A DNA stretch of 64,000 bases from NCBI GenBank assembly GCA_963662175.1, contig OY759215.1:53213213-53277212 (forward strand), written 5' to 3'. Below the pieces are notes generated by a model. The model saw only the letters and a list, made by a program, of their open reading frames with translations. It was not told the origin of the DNA and searched no databases. This DNA comes from Aradus depressus (Eukaryota; Arthropoda; Insecta; Hemiptera; Aradidae). Of the stretch, positions 10,656 to 21,552 are shown in pieces; the stretch's first letter is position 1; every line of letters begins with the position of its first letter. A program made the position numbers and the translations under genes.

Positions 10656-10854
10656 AAGGTGTAGTCAAGGTCCACGCCGTAGATTTTCCGTGAAAAAGTA
10701 TTTGCGCCGTCTTTTCATTTTCTTTTCGATGCTGCCGTAGCTTTTGCATTTCCTCTAGACTCTTTAGGTTTTTTAAATTCCTTTTGATCGAGCTTTCCTC
10801 TGGTTTGCGTTTTCTATAATTCCGCGCATATTTACGATTCGTATGAGACAACAT
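10654..10854 (-). CDS. Small basic ORF, possible transposon protein start
   Basis: This 66-codon ATG frame encodes a highly basic, helix-forming segment (ARNYRKRKPEE, then LEEMQKLRQHRKENEK) ending TLTTP. Arg/Lys-rich starts of this kind occur in insect transposon proteins, but I cannot assign a family. It abuts a family A fragment downstream. It has no visible splice signals. Confidence 0.2.
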   Translation of the reverse strand: MLSHTNRKYARNYRKRKPEESSIKRNLKNLKSLEEMQKLRQHRKENEKTAQILFHGKSTAWTLTTP

Positions 10855-11237
10855 CTTTAATTTTTTTTTGCAATTTTCAATTTAATACCGATTTTTACAT
10901 ATATTTCAGCGAATATTTTTATTGTTTCACTTTGAGTCTTAGTAGTGCTCCTCAAGCTCTTTACAATGACACCCAAATGAACGTCCTATCTAAACGCGTT
11001 ATCACGCTATACTAATTTCTAATTTTACACAACGCTAATTTGCAACAATCATCCGCAGGCGCCCACACTAGCCCGATAATGTCACAGACAAAACAAACAC
11101 TGCACAACAAACACGTACAGACATGCTCTATCCATTGTGACCTCAACCGTTGTTATCGCATTATTAATCTCGTAGTTATTATCGATTGAAATCTGACGGT
11201 ATTTTGTAACACAAGAAAGTTTGACCGACTATCTCTG

Positions 11238-11332
11238 TGCTTGATTTTAATTCATGTCGATCGTTTGATTTTCGAGGGAGAGCGAAAACTTATTTGATCA
11301 ATTTGTACTGGAGAAGTACATTGCCAATAATT
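11238..11332 (+). mobile_element. Family A, 3' fragment
   Basis: GAGAGCGAAAACTTATTTGAT and CTGGAGAAGTACATTGCC. Confidence 0.72.
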
Positions 11333-11586
11333 CCCCTATAACTTTTTTTTATATTTTCTTTGAGTTCTTTTTCTATGTAGAGCTGAGAGGACGGTGTGTG
11401 GTGTAAGGCAGCCGCTTGGGACTTGTTTTTGTGGGCATAACTTTGTAGTGGCTTGAAGCCCTCTTTCCACTACCTGCTTTACCGTAGTAGAGTTAGCTTT
11501 CAAACATTAAAAATAATTTTTCAGGTGGGTCAGTGCATTGGTGGGTACTCAGTGACGACAAGAAATTGATGTGTAAACATCTCTGC

Positions 11587-11587
<1 letters not shown>

Positions 11588-11626
<39 letters not shown>

Positions 11627-11636
11627 TATTAGATAC
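11588..11636 (+). repeat. Uninterrupted poly-C run of 49
   Basis: Forty-nine consecutive Cs in an AT-rich region. May be a real microsatellite or a sequencing artefact. Confidence 0.95.
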
Positions 11637-11928
11637 TTTGGAGTATCGGGTATAAAATTTTTCTGAAACACCGATGTAATGGGAAACAGGAATAGAAAAT
11701 ATAGTATTTTCCCACTGAAGATATCGATTTAGGGAGAGCGCTTTCGGTTGTTACACCATGCTCAGTCCTTTAAAAAGCCCATACTATATAATCAACAATG
11801 CAACCAATTTATATATTAATTTTGTTTTATATTATGTATTTTATAAAAATTGTAATTTTTTGAAGAAATCTCAAAATTATATATATATTTTTTACTTATT
11901 TTATTATTATTTTTTTTTTTTGATCTTA

Positions 11929-12046
11929 TCTTTGATGCATATTAGCCATATCTCTGTGTTATCTAGTAGAATCCCGGACGGGATTCGAACCCGCAATCCA
12001 TGGTGAGACCATGCAATCAAAGCTCTACTCTCTAGCCCTTATATAT
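11929..12046 (-). mobile_element. SINE S2, head truncated
   Basis: GATGCATATTAGCCATAT, box B GGATTCGAACCC in reverse, ending CTCTAGCCC. Confidence 0.75.
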
Positions 12047-12494
12047 TTAAGTTTATCAAAAAAATGATGAAATAATACATTTTTTATATTGAAAAAAAGC
12101 TAATTATTTTTAAAAATATAAAAAAATTGTAACTCAATAACCTTTGAGCCAGTCAAATAAAAAATTGTTCCTTCCCCAACAGAACCTTGTCGCGTACTGA
12201 AGTATATAGTCGGAGAGGGGGGTCGATCTGTCCATCCCCTCCATTTTGTTTATAATTGTTTACACTACCTCCAGTCTTCCCAATTTTGTTTCCATGTTTT
12301 CGTACACATCAATTTCTCTCTTGTTTTGCATTGTTTAGCAACGCTACCTCACTACCTCCATGCCCTGTTTTTTGCGAGTGTTTGAAGAATTCAGTCTTTT
12401 TTTGTGTGGGGAAACGTCTATATTTTTCATATCCCATATCCGATATTTCCTAATATCAGGTAGATGTATCATATTTCACATAGAAATAAAAGAG

Positions 12495-12575
12495 GTTGTC
12501 TTCCCACTGTTTTATTTTTTTGACCAGAATCGGTTTTCAACTCAATAGCGACATCATGAGTGGAACATCTATGAT
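12495..12575 (-). mobile_element. Family C terminus, single decayed arm
   Basis: Minus strand reads TTCCACTCATGATGTCGC...GTTGAAAACCGATTCTGGTC then the CAGTGGGAAGACAA tail of family C. G5 of the hammerhead core is mutated. No partner arm is visible nearby. Confidence 0.5.
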
Positions 12576-12763
12576 AGAATAAATATAACTTACAAATAAT
12601 GAAAAGTATAAATCTTAAAGCATCAGGGTACAGAGTAACAAAATTAAAACTTACTTACCCCACCCATACAGCGTAGCGGTTAAATGACAACTGGCATAGC
12701 TCAAAGAGGTGGGGGATAGCTAGATTCACTCATTCTACATACAAAAACATTCATTCAATTACA

Positions 12764-13109
12764 GGTTAGGTTAGGTTTTATGACTCATGCCCGAGCTTTA
12801 ACTACGAGGTCATATCGTCTACTACCAGAGCGCTCTTTTGTCACTTTCGTGGACATGAGCCCGACTCTACTATGGGAGTCCTAAATTTTGCCTACCCTAA
12901 ATTTTTATTCACCTAGGGTAGGGGTCTTTAACGAGTATCTGACATAGTACAGGCTCGGGACCATCGCTTAGCGTCCCATCCGAAGGACGGCGTGCTTAAG
13001 TTTATTTTAACTTCCAGAGAAAATAAACTAAGGGCCTCGGTCGGGTTTCGAACCCACGATCTTGAGCTCAGAAGACAAGCACGCATACCACTGAGCTACC
13101 GGCGCCCTC
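12764..13109 (-). mobile_element. SINE S1, full length
   Basis: On the + strand the copy opens with the tail GGTTAGGTTAGG and closes with the head mirror GAGCTACCGGCGCCC; box B is GGTTTCGAACC in reverse. Confidence 0.9.
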
Positions 13110-13783
13110 TCATTCAAATATATTATACAATAACTAAAACATATCCTCTACATAATAGTAAAATATCTCTGCAATAGTATAAAATTCACCTTACAACCAA
13201 AGGAATTTTAATCATAAAATAGTAAATAAAAATCTTTTTTTTTTTTTTATATATTATCACAAGAGTTAAAAATAAAAAAATTAAAATACACATAATGAAT
13301 ACCTATATATCTTATTTCAGTTATCATAAGGCGATTGTATCAATTTTACCAAATAATTTAATAAATAAAATATTATTAAATCAACATTTTTGCAACTGAA
13401 ATGTCATTTCTTTCCTCTATTCCAGTGGGTACACACACAGGATGTCTACACATAATTGTGAGAGTGCTAATTGCATTCACACGGTTTTTTGTACAATCAT
13501 GTTAATGAGAAGTGCATTGTGTATATTTGCTTGCATAGTCGAAGGTCTATGATGTGTAATGTATACATCTTTGGATATTGTTTTTTTTCTCTGCGGTGAA
13601 TTAGCTTGGTTTTCACAGAACGGTGTCTGGCCAGTCTTCTACACCATTGGAGAGGTCATCTTAGAGGTTGTGTCAACTCATCTAGTTACACTGGGTCCAA
13701 ACTAGAATGAAATGCAACTAGGTAAGTCAGTGTATAATTTGGTGCATTTATGACAATTAAAAAGCAAGTAAAGATACTGAATT

Positions 13784-13866
13784 TACATATACGAAGTATA
13801 GGGGAAGTTGTGTAATCGGTCAAAAATAGATGTTCTCTTTTCACCGGAATAGCCAACTCACTTATT
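13784..13866 (+). mobile_element. Family A, 5' fragment just upstream of the exon
   Basis: ACGAAGTATAGGGGAAGTTG and GTAATCGGTC, ending about 55 bp before the acceptor. Confidence 0.75.
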
Positions 13867-13922
13867 TTTTTTTTCCTTTAAAGTCTCAAACGATGCGACT
13901 AATAATCTACATTGAATTGCAG

Positions 13923-14108
13923 GGAGTGGTCTCCAGGCGGCGGCAACGGAGCAGGGACCGGCCAGCAGCTGAGTGTGGTCACTACCGTCTGGGGTGTGAC
14001 CACGTCCACCCAGTCGGAGGCGGCGTTTGGTGGGGCTGGCAAAACTGCCCCCCAACCTCCGCCTCCACACTACTCTACCCAGCCCAACTACAGACACTCC
14101 AGTCCAGG
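13923..14108 (+). CDS. Internal coding exon of an unrecognised Gly/Pro/Gln-rich protein
   Basis: This 186-bp GC-rich block stands out from its AT-rich surroundings. It follows a pyrimidine tract (about 13,866-13,880) and an acceptor ending TTGCAG, and it is followed by the strong donor GTAAGT. The open frame gives 62 codons: a stretch beginning EWSPGGGNG, then QQLSVVTTVWGVTTSTQS, then a Pro-rich end (PQPPPPHYSTQPNY). The exon starts on a third codon position and ends after a second, so both flanking introns would be phase 2. The exon could therefore be skipped without a frameshift. The composition is that of a disordered region, as found in transcription or RNA regulators. I do not recognise the family. 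Neighbouring repeats would then be intronic. The opposite strand is also open (13,858-14,097), but without comparable splice sites. Confidence 0.62.
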
Positions 14109-14283
14109 GTAAGTCAATCCTCTTTAATAATAATTATATTTATTTCCGTTAAACCATAACATGGTAAATAGGACACATCATACGAATGTATACATCAAGA
14201 TAGTTTATAAATTAGATACATAAAAAACATATATTAATTCTCATTGTCTCATACACATTTATTAGGATTAACAATGCTACTAA

Positions 14284-14549
14284 CCACATACAAGCACACC
14301 CTCTCTAACAGGCCTAGCTACACCGGGGCCTAAGCCAATGCCTAAAGAGAGACGCCCAGTTGTGCCGTTGCTTGTCCCCTGGCCTGGTTGGGACGCTCAC
14401 TGGGTGCCCCGGGGTCCTGTGCGAGGTCCCCCCCTCCGTTCGCCCCCCGGTTTCTCTGCGGGATCTCGTACTTATTTGAACAGTCAGGCATCAATGACCC
14501 TCGTGGTTGAAATGCCATAAAAAATAAAAAAAAAAAAAAAAAAAAAAAA
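14284..14549 (+). mobile_element. GC-rich poly(A) retroposon with 13-bp target duplication
   Basis: The insert is flanked by ACAATGCTACTAA at 14,271-14,283 and 14,550-14,562 and ends in ATAAAAAATA and 25 As. The body is strongly GC-rich (runs of C and G at 14,410-14,450). It has no SINE-type B box, so it is a 5'-truncated LINE or a processed retroposon of unknown source. Confidence 0.7.
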
Positions 14550-14689
14550 ACAATGCTACTAAAAATTAAATGAAATGAATAAATAAATACTAGAAAATAT
14601 GAATACGAAAATAATAATATTATTAAATATAGTAGATAAATTGTTTAATTAAATTAAAATTAAGATAATAATTTTTCATGACTTCCGGA

Positions 14690-14745
14690 AGTGTCTTTTT
14701 CACTCCATTTCGGGACGTTCTTATGTCGCTCATCAGGTCTCAATG
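14690..14745 (-). ncRNA. Hammerhead-like motif, family E
   Basis: Minus strand reads CCTGATGAGCGACATAAG then GTCCCGAAATGGAGTG. The core CTGATGA is directly followed by a G-C pair of stem II without the extra T. The CACTTCCGGAAG tail and outer sequences are shared with the copy at 55,5xx. Confidence 0.5.
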
Positions 14746-14829
14746 TGCGAAAAATAGAAAAGAGAAAGAAAACAAAACATTTATAAAAATATATATTAAA
14801 TACTTTTTTAAATATTTTTTTTTTTGGCC

Positions 14830-15016
14830 TCATGTACGATGCATATTAGCTATGTCACTGTGTAATTTACTAGTTACTTAAGACATCCATGGCCCCAGGA
14901 GGGAGTTTTATCTATGAAATAAAACTCACTCCCGGACGGAATTCGAACCCGCAAACCATGGTGAGACCATGCGACCAAAGCCCTACGCTCTAGCCCGCAC
15001 GGCCACCATGGCTCCC
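14830..15016 (-). mobile_element. SINE S2, longer subtype
   Basis: Complete tRNA-like head in reverse (GCACGGCCACCATGGCTCC) plus a CCATGGCCCCAGGAGG segment shared only with 39,614-39,790. Inserted in family E. Confidence 0.85.
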
Positions 15017-15466
15017 TAAATAAAATTAAAATAATAATATGACAATAAAAATACAACACGAGATTTAAGTTAGTATATAAATAATAAAAAACATTATTAG
15101 GGTCGAGGAACTCTGCCAAAAAAACACAAATGAAAGTAAAGTATGTATCAGATAATGTTTTTGGATACTAAACGATTTTTTTTATTATGTTTAATTTATT
15201 ATTTTTTGAACAATGAGAAAAAAATGGAAATAGAAGGTTTCCTCTAACTTAACCATTTTTATTTGTTGTTTAAATTTTTGTTTTTTACATTGTCTTCAAG
15301 AAGTGGGGAAGGGCATTAAAGAAATTAATTCCTTTAAGAGTTATACTTTTTTTCAATAAGAGAGTTGTTAAGTTATTCGAAAGTATTCTTTCTTCCTGGT
15401 ATCGTGATCTTGACTAGTATTGTTAAGAAGGATATTTTTATTACTTTCCAGATAATAAAAATAAAA

Positions 15467-16285
15467 ATTTGATGCCGAGTTCTCAACAGAATTTCATGTT
15501 TTCGTCCTCCAGATTTCAATTATCAAAAAATAATTTCTCTCTGTCTGTGTGTTTGTCTAAACACGATAACTCCGCATAAAATGAATAAATCGACACAAAA
15601 TTTTATGTGTGTCACCAGAACTTTATAAGGACAACCCTTATCGATTTTCAAATCGGCCGACGGATAGTGCAGGAATAGGGGATAGATTGGCTTAATTCAA
15701 AAACTCTAATAATTGGCGTTGTAATGAATGCATTGACACAAAATGACATATCGCACCCCCGCTTCAGAAGTGACACAAATAAAAAATCATGAATGCCTGT
15801 AAAATGACACGGAAAAATTACTGTAATTTGAAATAACTTCTTTGAAGTAATAAGGGCTCGTACGTTTTTCTTTCTAGTTTTTAATCTATTGGAACCCGAG
15901 AAGTGTCGTTTTTCCTGATTAAGAGATCATTTTTCTCATCTCATTTGCGACATAAACCAAAAATTGACGAATTTTGAGTTGTCACTTCTGATGCGGGGGT
16001 GCGATATGTGAATTCAAAACTCCATAAGGACAACACTTATTAATTTTCAGCGGAATCGGCAGGGAAGAGGATCAGAGGGAGGGGTTAAATTCAAAAAACC
16101 TAATAACTGCCGATGTAATGAATTTATTCGCACAAAATTTACTTTGAGGATTTAGAAGCGTCTATGAAAGTGAACTATTAAATTAGCTAATTAGCGAAAC
16201 GACTGATTTTGGAGGGGGAGAGTTGATTGATTAATTCGTTCTGAGGAAGTTCACTGCGTGTGTTTCACGGACGATCTTTTTAAAT
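15467..16285 (+). mobile_element. Family A, split by MITE-2
   Basis: Starts in the 5' region (GTTCTCAACAGAATTTCATG), has two body units, and ends TTCTGAGGAAGTTCACTGCG. Confidence 0.8.
15752..16003. mobile_element. MITE-2, 252 bp with 24-bp terminal inverted repeats
   Basis: Termini begin CGCACCCCCGC and match at 23 of 24 positions (15,752-15,775 and 15,980-16,003). ATAT flanks both ends within a forward family A copy; TA duplication with a TCGCACC terminus is an equally valid reading. Confidence 0.75.
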
Positions 16286-16741
16286 ATTTCTCTGCAGCTT
16301 GTTCTTTGAGTCATATTATATCTATGTAGCTACTATTGCTAGACAACGGAGAGTCCAGGAAATAGTCGATTGAGCACTACTCTAGGTACATTTATCACCG
16401 GGTGTTGACTAAGCTTGAGAACTAGGAATTTCCAATTGGTTCTCCTTGAAACGTAGCAGGTAGACAAAGGTGAAAAGGTCGGTTTCCTACCTGGCTCCAG
16501 GTAATCTTCAGGAAGCCCTTAGGCGGCCCTGTCTACTGTCCTTCGACATACCTCCAAATATTTGGGTCACTTCATTGTACAGAAAGATAGGGAACAAACA
16601 GGGCATCTTTTTGCCAAACTTTTGGCTAATGATGTCCCTTTGATGGAGCAGGAGTAGGTTGTCAAACATTAGTTTTTTTTTGTCATTATTAATGCTACGT
16701 ATCTTCATCGATTGGGTTTGTCACCAGGGTTGCCAAGTGTA

Positions 16742-17306
16742 ATTACGAAGTAAGTATAAGGGACGTTATGTAATCGGTCGAAAATTTGATGCGGTGTATT
16801 CAACGGAATTTTCAATAGAATGAATGTATTAAGACGAAATTTTATAGTGTATCTAGGACCCTCTAAGGCCAAACTGTAATAACCACCGTTGTAATGAATG
16901 TATTGACACGAAATTTCATATATAAATTTAGAGCTGTATTATGACGACTCCTATTAATTTTCAGCGGTATCTTCCAGTGGAGAGGGGCTGATCAGAGGGC
17001 AATCAACTCAAAAAATATTTCATATTTAAATTCAAAACCTCTTATGGCTGACATCTACTAATTTTCCGCGAAATTGGTCGAAGGGAAGAAGGTATCAGAG
17101 ATCAGGGCCTCGGACATTATTTACCTAATAACTGCTGATGTAATAAAAACATAAAATTTAATATAAGGATTCGGAAGCCACTATGTTAGTCAAATACTGA
17201 GTTTTAGTCCAAACTTTGGGTTGGGAGGGAGAGCGAAAACATAATTGTGTGTAAAATAAATTCTTGCTGGGGAAGTACGTAGCTGGTGATCACTGACTTT
17301 TTCACG
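16742..17306 (+). mobile_element. Family A, near full length
   Basis: 5' ACGAAGTAAGTATAAGGG, three body units, 3' GCTGGGGAAGTACGTAGC and GGTGATCACTGAC. Confidence 0.85.
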
Positions 17307-17945
17307 ATGTAATACAACAGTTCACCTATTACCTAATAGGCGCTCAACTCAGAATATTGCAATTGTATCTTTACATCTATAATTTGTCAATGCCACCTTA
17401 ATTTACCAAAAAGTGTAACCTTTACGTACAATGGAAAAATAAAATAAAAATATGTTTTTCTTTCGACTTAGCTGACGTAACACTTCATTTTTTACATCTG
17501 TCGAAGTTACGTAATAAAAATTAACCAAAGATAATAGCTAGAACACGTGCGGTAATTTGAACCATTATCAGACCATTTTTTAGCAATGACCTTGTCTATA
17601 GTATTGTCCGTAATCCTTTTGTGATATCGTTAGACAAAATTCTAATGATATTTGTATGGTGATTATTTGGAGGTAGTCAAGGTAAGGAAGAAGGCCGCGT
17701 TTGAACAGAAATGGCTATGGCTGCTGTCGGCTGTTAGCATCGCTTCATGAAGGGGCATCGAATAGTTCTGGATCAAGCCCAGAGAGTAGCCCAGTAGCAC
17801 CCTAGTACTTTTATAGGCGCAATATTCATTTAGGAGTAGATATTGATGAGCCCTTATGTGCCAGCGAAAGCGTTGCAAGGCCATTGTCCAGGGATGGGTA
17901 GTGGGAAAATCTCAACAACATTGCTCACGAAGTTCGGGTGGCTGA

Positions 17946-18353
17946 ACGACGTACTCAAATTGGTTTGAGCTTGTGAAGTTCTACATCAAGACGTCAGAGT
18001 GCGTAATCAAAGCCTTTAAATGTATCTTTGCAGTCCATGGGATACCGACTACCCTAATAGCGGATAATGTTCCATTTAACTCTTGTCAATGTTATGAATT
18101 TGCGAAGAGTTTGAACATCGAAATCGTCACGGGTGGTCAGCATTATCCTAAGTGTAATGGTCTGGCTGAGAGGACCGTACACACAACGAAAAATATTCTG
18201 AGGAAAGTCATAGAGGTTCACAAGGATCTATTATGCCTTCTGCTGCTGGAGTACAGAAACACAGTGGCTGGAAGGACAGGCTACACTCCGTCAGAGATGC
18301 TGATGGGGAGGCTTCTCCGAACCAAGGCTCCAGTGAATGAGGCTCTGTTGTAG
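17946..18353 (+). pseudogene. Ty3/Gypsy-type integrase core, 5'-truncated relic
   Basis: The frame resembles the C-terminal half of a retrotransposon integrase catalytic core. The second catalytic Asp is in LIADNVPF and the catalytic Glu in NGLAERTV. They are one residue closer than the usual D-35-E spacing, consistent with a one-residue deletion just after ADN. The typical YRNT and TPSEMLMGR motifs follow. A stop lies directly upstream (TGA at 17,943), and the first catalytic Asp, zinc finger, RT and protease are missing. A polypurine tract and LTR-like start lie about 150 bp after the stop with no envelope frame. The integrase type is established family knowledge. The relic cannot be active. 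Confidence 0.85.
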
Positions 18354-18506
18354 CCTCAGGTTCCTCAGGATGTTCTGGCAGTTAAGGGTGCCCAGGTCCT
18401 ACTTGGTGGAGGACTTCGGAGGAGGAGGAGTGTAGGCAGTAGCTGGTGATATTTGTGTTCATTATGTTATTGTTGATTGTGTTAATTGTGTCGTCGTTTG
18501 TGTTTC

Positions 18507-18720
18507 GAGAAGAGGGAGATGTTGTATATAAATCATATGTATTATAATAATTTATTTAATACATAATATGTATTATACTTTTATAATATCATATTATGAT
18601 ATGTAAAAAAGTATAAAACAGTTGAAGACAAATACATCAATGATTAACAACTAGTTAGTTATTATGATTAACAATTAATAAGTGTCTTTTAATATAGAAA
18701 ACATAACACATTATCTCTGG
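18507..18720 (+). mobile_element. Polypurine tract and start of a 3' LTR of the Gypsy relic
   Basis: GAGAAGAGGGAGA (18,507-18,519) followed by TGTTG (18,520) is the usual polypurine tract and LTR start. The LTR-like sequence is very AT-rich with no clear CA end or second LTR in the window. The end near 18,720 is set where GC-rich LINE-like sequence begins. Confidence 0.5.
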
Positions 18721-18829
18721 ACGTCCGGATGCGCTCAACTCTACTTGGGGACAGCTCGGCCACTGGATGTCCCAGGTATTATCAGGTCACGGAGATCTTA
18801 ACTCTTCTTCTTGAAGAGGGAGAACAACC

Positions 18830-19035
18830 CGAACTATTCATGCGGGGTCATCGAGACTACACAACATGTCCGCAGTACGACTAGGCCAGGTTGGAGTTAA
18901 TTCGCGGGATTGCAGCAGCTGCTGACGGAAACCGGCTACCCTGTGTCAACCGGTTTGTCAGCCACATTGCCCGGGTGATGGTTGCCCACAAACCAAGTTG
19001 TCTCACTTAAGCCCCACTCTGATCCAGAGCTCTCT
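18830..19035 (+). pseudogene. Non-LTR retrotransposon ORF2 C-terminal fragment
   Basis: A GC-rich island with frameshifted pieces typical of the zinc-knuckle tail after the reverse transcriptase. One frame has CGVIETTQHV. Another has TTCPQYD followed by ARLELIRGIAAAADGN and VNRFVSHIARVMVAHKPS. The pattern CG..ET..HV...CP....R.EL is common in R1/I/Jockey-type LINEs. At least one frameshift and one stop interrupt it. The clade is inferred. Confidence 0.5.
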
Positions 19036-19165
19036 CGACTTATGTCAGACGACGGTGATGTTGCACATGTGCAAGGTGCACCCAAAAATGTTAATAATAA
19101 ATAATAGACTCGGTCTGATCTCAGCCAGTCGAAGTGCCTGGGGTTTGATGGTCCCCTAGAAAAAA

Positions 19166-19575
19166 ATTAAAAAAGTCGTTGGAGAATCACCGGTGTACTT
19201 CCCTAGCACAAATTAAGTAAGTTTCTGCTCTCCCTCTGGAATCAATTGACCGTATTGGCTAAAAATCAATGTGGAATTCCAATACTAAATTTCGTGCCGA
19301 TACATTGATTACATTGGGGTTTTTGAGCCTCCTCCTCTGATCTCACACCTTCCTTCGGCCGATTACGCTGAAAATCAATAAGTGTCGTCCTTATGGGGTT
19401 CTGGATACACATATAAAATTTCATGACGATACATTCATTCTATCGAGAGTTATCGTACTCACAGACACACACAAACAGACAGTTTTTTTCCCCTGGATTC
19501 CGGTTAAAACTCAATATCGAATTTCTGATCGATTATGTAACTTCCCCTCTACTTCGAATGTCTTGGGAAATGAAA
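19166..19575 (-). mobile_element. Family A, near full length
   Basis: GTCGTTGGAGAATCACCGG at the 3' end to AACTTCCCCTCTACTTCG at the 5' end; one body unit is missing. Confidence 0.85.
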
Positions 19576-20332
19576 GGAAATATGACTGGAATAATAACAT
19601 GTATAAAAGCCCTTATACCTTTCAACAAGCGGAAAGAGGCTCCGGGCAGAGGGTCAAGATGCTACCTGGGTCAACCCAGCCCGGAAAATGGGACATTTTC
19701 TCTCTTTTTGTCTGGATAAATGAGATTTTTTCCCTCTCCTCTTTACTTTAAGACAGATGGATTTGCCCGGATAATTGAAAATTTTCCCCCTCTCTGTCTA
19801 TGACAAAAACATGTATAATTTGTTTTAGTTCCCCCACTCTTCGAAGAAAATTCACTTTCTCTGAGGTTGAATGTGAAAGAGAAGGGAGAGAATGAGTTCT
19901 ATCTAAGAAATCCGTGAGCTGATTTATAGTGCTGTAAAAATACACCGCATGACCTTTACCGTAATGATTCGGCAGAAATATCACTGGTGAAAACTTAACA
20001 ACATAATAGAGGGACAATGTTTTTATCCTCAAAACCGCTTTGTGAAGCAGTGCTTGTCCCAAGTTATGAACTGAAAAATAAAATAATAATAATTATAATG
20101 ATAATAATAGTGTAAAACTGAGAAAGTTCGCTCAAGTTGATACAGTTTCGAGAAAATCAGTATAACGACTGATTCGTAGTAGAATATACGGCTGGACAGC
20201 CTGGTTTATAAACGGTTGGGGATTCTAATTCTAATGCTTTTTTCAATAACGAAAAAATACATTCCACTACCTATTCCCGTAAAGAGGAAAAAATGTCTGA
20301 ATTAAAGATTATATAATTTAAAAAAATATATA

Positions 20333-20636
20333 GGGCGCCGGTAGCTCAGAGGTTTACTTACCGAACTCAAGATCGCGAGTTCGGAATCCGGCCGAGCCTT
20401 TTCGGTTTTTCATCTGATAGGTGAAAAAACCTTGAGCACGCCGTCCTTCGGATGGGACGTTAAGTAATGGTCCCGAGTCTGTAAGTACTCGTTAAAGACT
20501 TGGAATTCTGGGTAGGCAACATGTATAACTCCCATTCTAGAGTCGGGCTCATGTCCACCAGACGAAAGAGCGCCCTGGTAGTAGGTGATATGATCTCGTA
20601 GTTAAAGCCCGGGTATGAGTCATAATAACTATTTCA
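20333..20636 (+). mobile_element. SINE S1, near full length
   Basis: Head GGGCGCCGGTAGCTCAG, stem GGTTTTTCA/TGAAAAAACC, and 3' GGTATGAGTCATAATAACT without the CCTAA tail. Confidence 0.88.
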
Positions 20637-21044
20637 TCAAACTTTTGTGATCAAAATATAAATATTTTTTTTTTATTACACGCTTTTTGGAAATAAAGAA
20701 ATTTATCTTAGAATAATGTAGCTCTTAGAAAAACGTTACAAAAATGTATCCTTGGTTATGTTCAACTAACACAAAAATTGGAATAATCAATTATTTTTCT
20801 GGTACATATAATCAAAATTTTATTATAAAAATAAAAAGTTAGTGTTCTTAGTTAATTAGTTGATTACTCTGACGAAAAAACTTTAAAAAAAAATACGTTT
20901 TGGGGGAATAATGAAACGTATCTTCAAAAATGTTTTCTTTAAGGATATAATGAATTAATGTAGAGGAGAACATAATAAATGAAATGTGTGTTAAAATGGT
21001 ATGTTTAATAAATTACAATAAAGATTTTTTATTTTATTTATTTT
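20637..21044. other. AT-rich, nothing recognised
   Basis: Simple AT-rich sequence between an S1 and a family A copy. Confidence 0.5.
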
Positions 21045-21197
21045 TTCAAATATGTAGGGTTCTGGATAAATATGTAAAATGTCTTGTTGATTATTTTTCA
21101 TTTTCGGAATCAGGAAGACATGAAATTTTCGTAAAAACTCGATATCGAATTTTTAATAAATTCTAATATAACTTCCCTCTTTACTTCGTATATTTGA
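21045..21197 (-). mobile_element. Family A, 5' part
   Basis: Ends AACTTCCCTCTTTACTTCG then GAGGAAGTA. Confidence 0.75.
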
Positions 21198-21330
21198 GGA
21201 AGTAAAAATTGTTTAGTTGATCTTGTTGATGCAATTCATTAAGTTTGGGAACTCTTCTCTGGGAACGTCTATTATCGTAGCTCTCCCGGTGAGTGTCTTT
21301 CAGATGTAATAAGAATGAAGGTCTGGGTGG

Positions 21331-21552
21331 GTGTCCTTGGAAAGAGAGAAGACAATGGGTTCTGATGAAGAAAGAGGCGTCAGATGCTGTCCGGACGGTA
21401 CACCGTATGGTACCCGACGTCTGTCATGTCTTGGACCCAGGTTCACAACAGATGATACACGGACACAGCTGCTACAGGACCAAGGTGAACCGGCACCCCC
21501 TTTAAATATCTCCCGCCTTCTACGCATTTATGAAAACGAAGGGCTTCGGTGA
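21331..21552 (+). pseudogene. Possible LINE ORF C-terminal fragment
   Basis: A 73-codon frame ends CLGPRFTTDDTRTQLLQDQG then PLNISRLLRIYENEG. This resembles the ...CPRF...R..LL...G.PPPLNIS.LL tail that follows the RNase H or zinc-knuckle region in non-LTR elements. It is GC-rich against family A flanks on both sides. The resemblance is a recollection of family patterns, not an alignment. Confidence 0.35.

Larger units (their letters stand above)
14127..15175. mobile_element. Family E element, split by a retroposon and SINE S2
   Basis: Starts TTTATTTCCGTTAAACCATA and ends after GAGGAACTCTGCC...GATAATGTTTTTG, both shared with 54,963-55,760. It contains the family E hammerhead-like motif. A poly(A) retroposon (14,284-14,549) and SINE S2 (14,830-15,016) are inserted. 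Confidence 0.5.

Noticed and set aside
13858..14097. 79-codon minus-strand frame over the exon
   Set aside because: Plus-strand splice sites and composition fit better; the minus frame is a by-product of GC-rich sequence.
17663..17884. Minus-strand frame upstream of the integrase
   Set aside because: Opposite to the Gypsy relic, no known motif; probably degraded element sequence.
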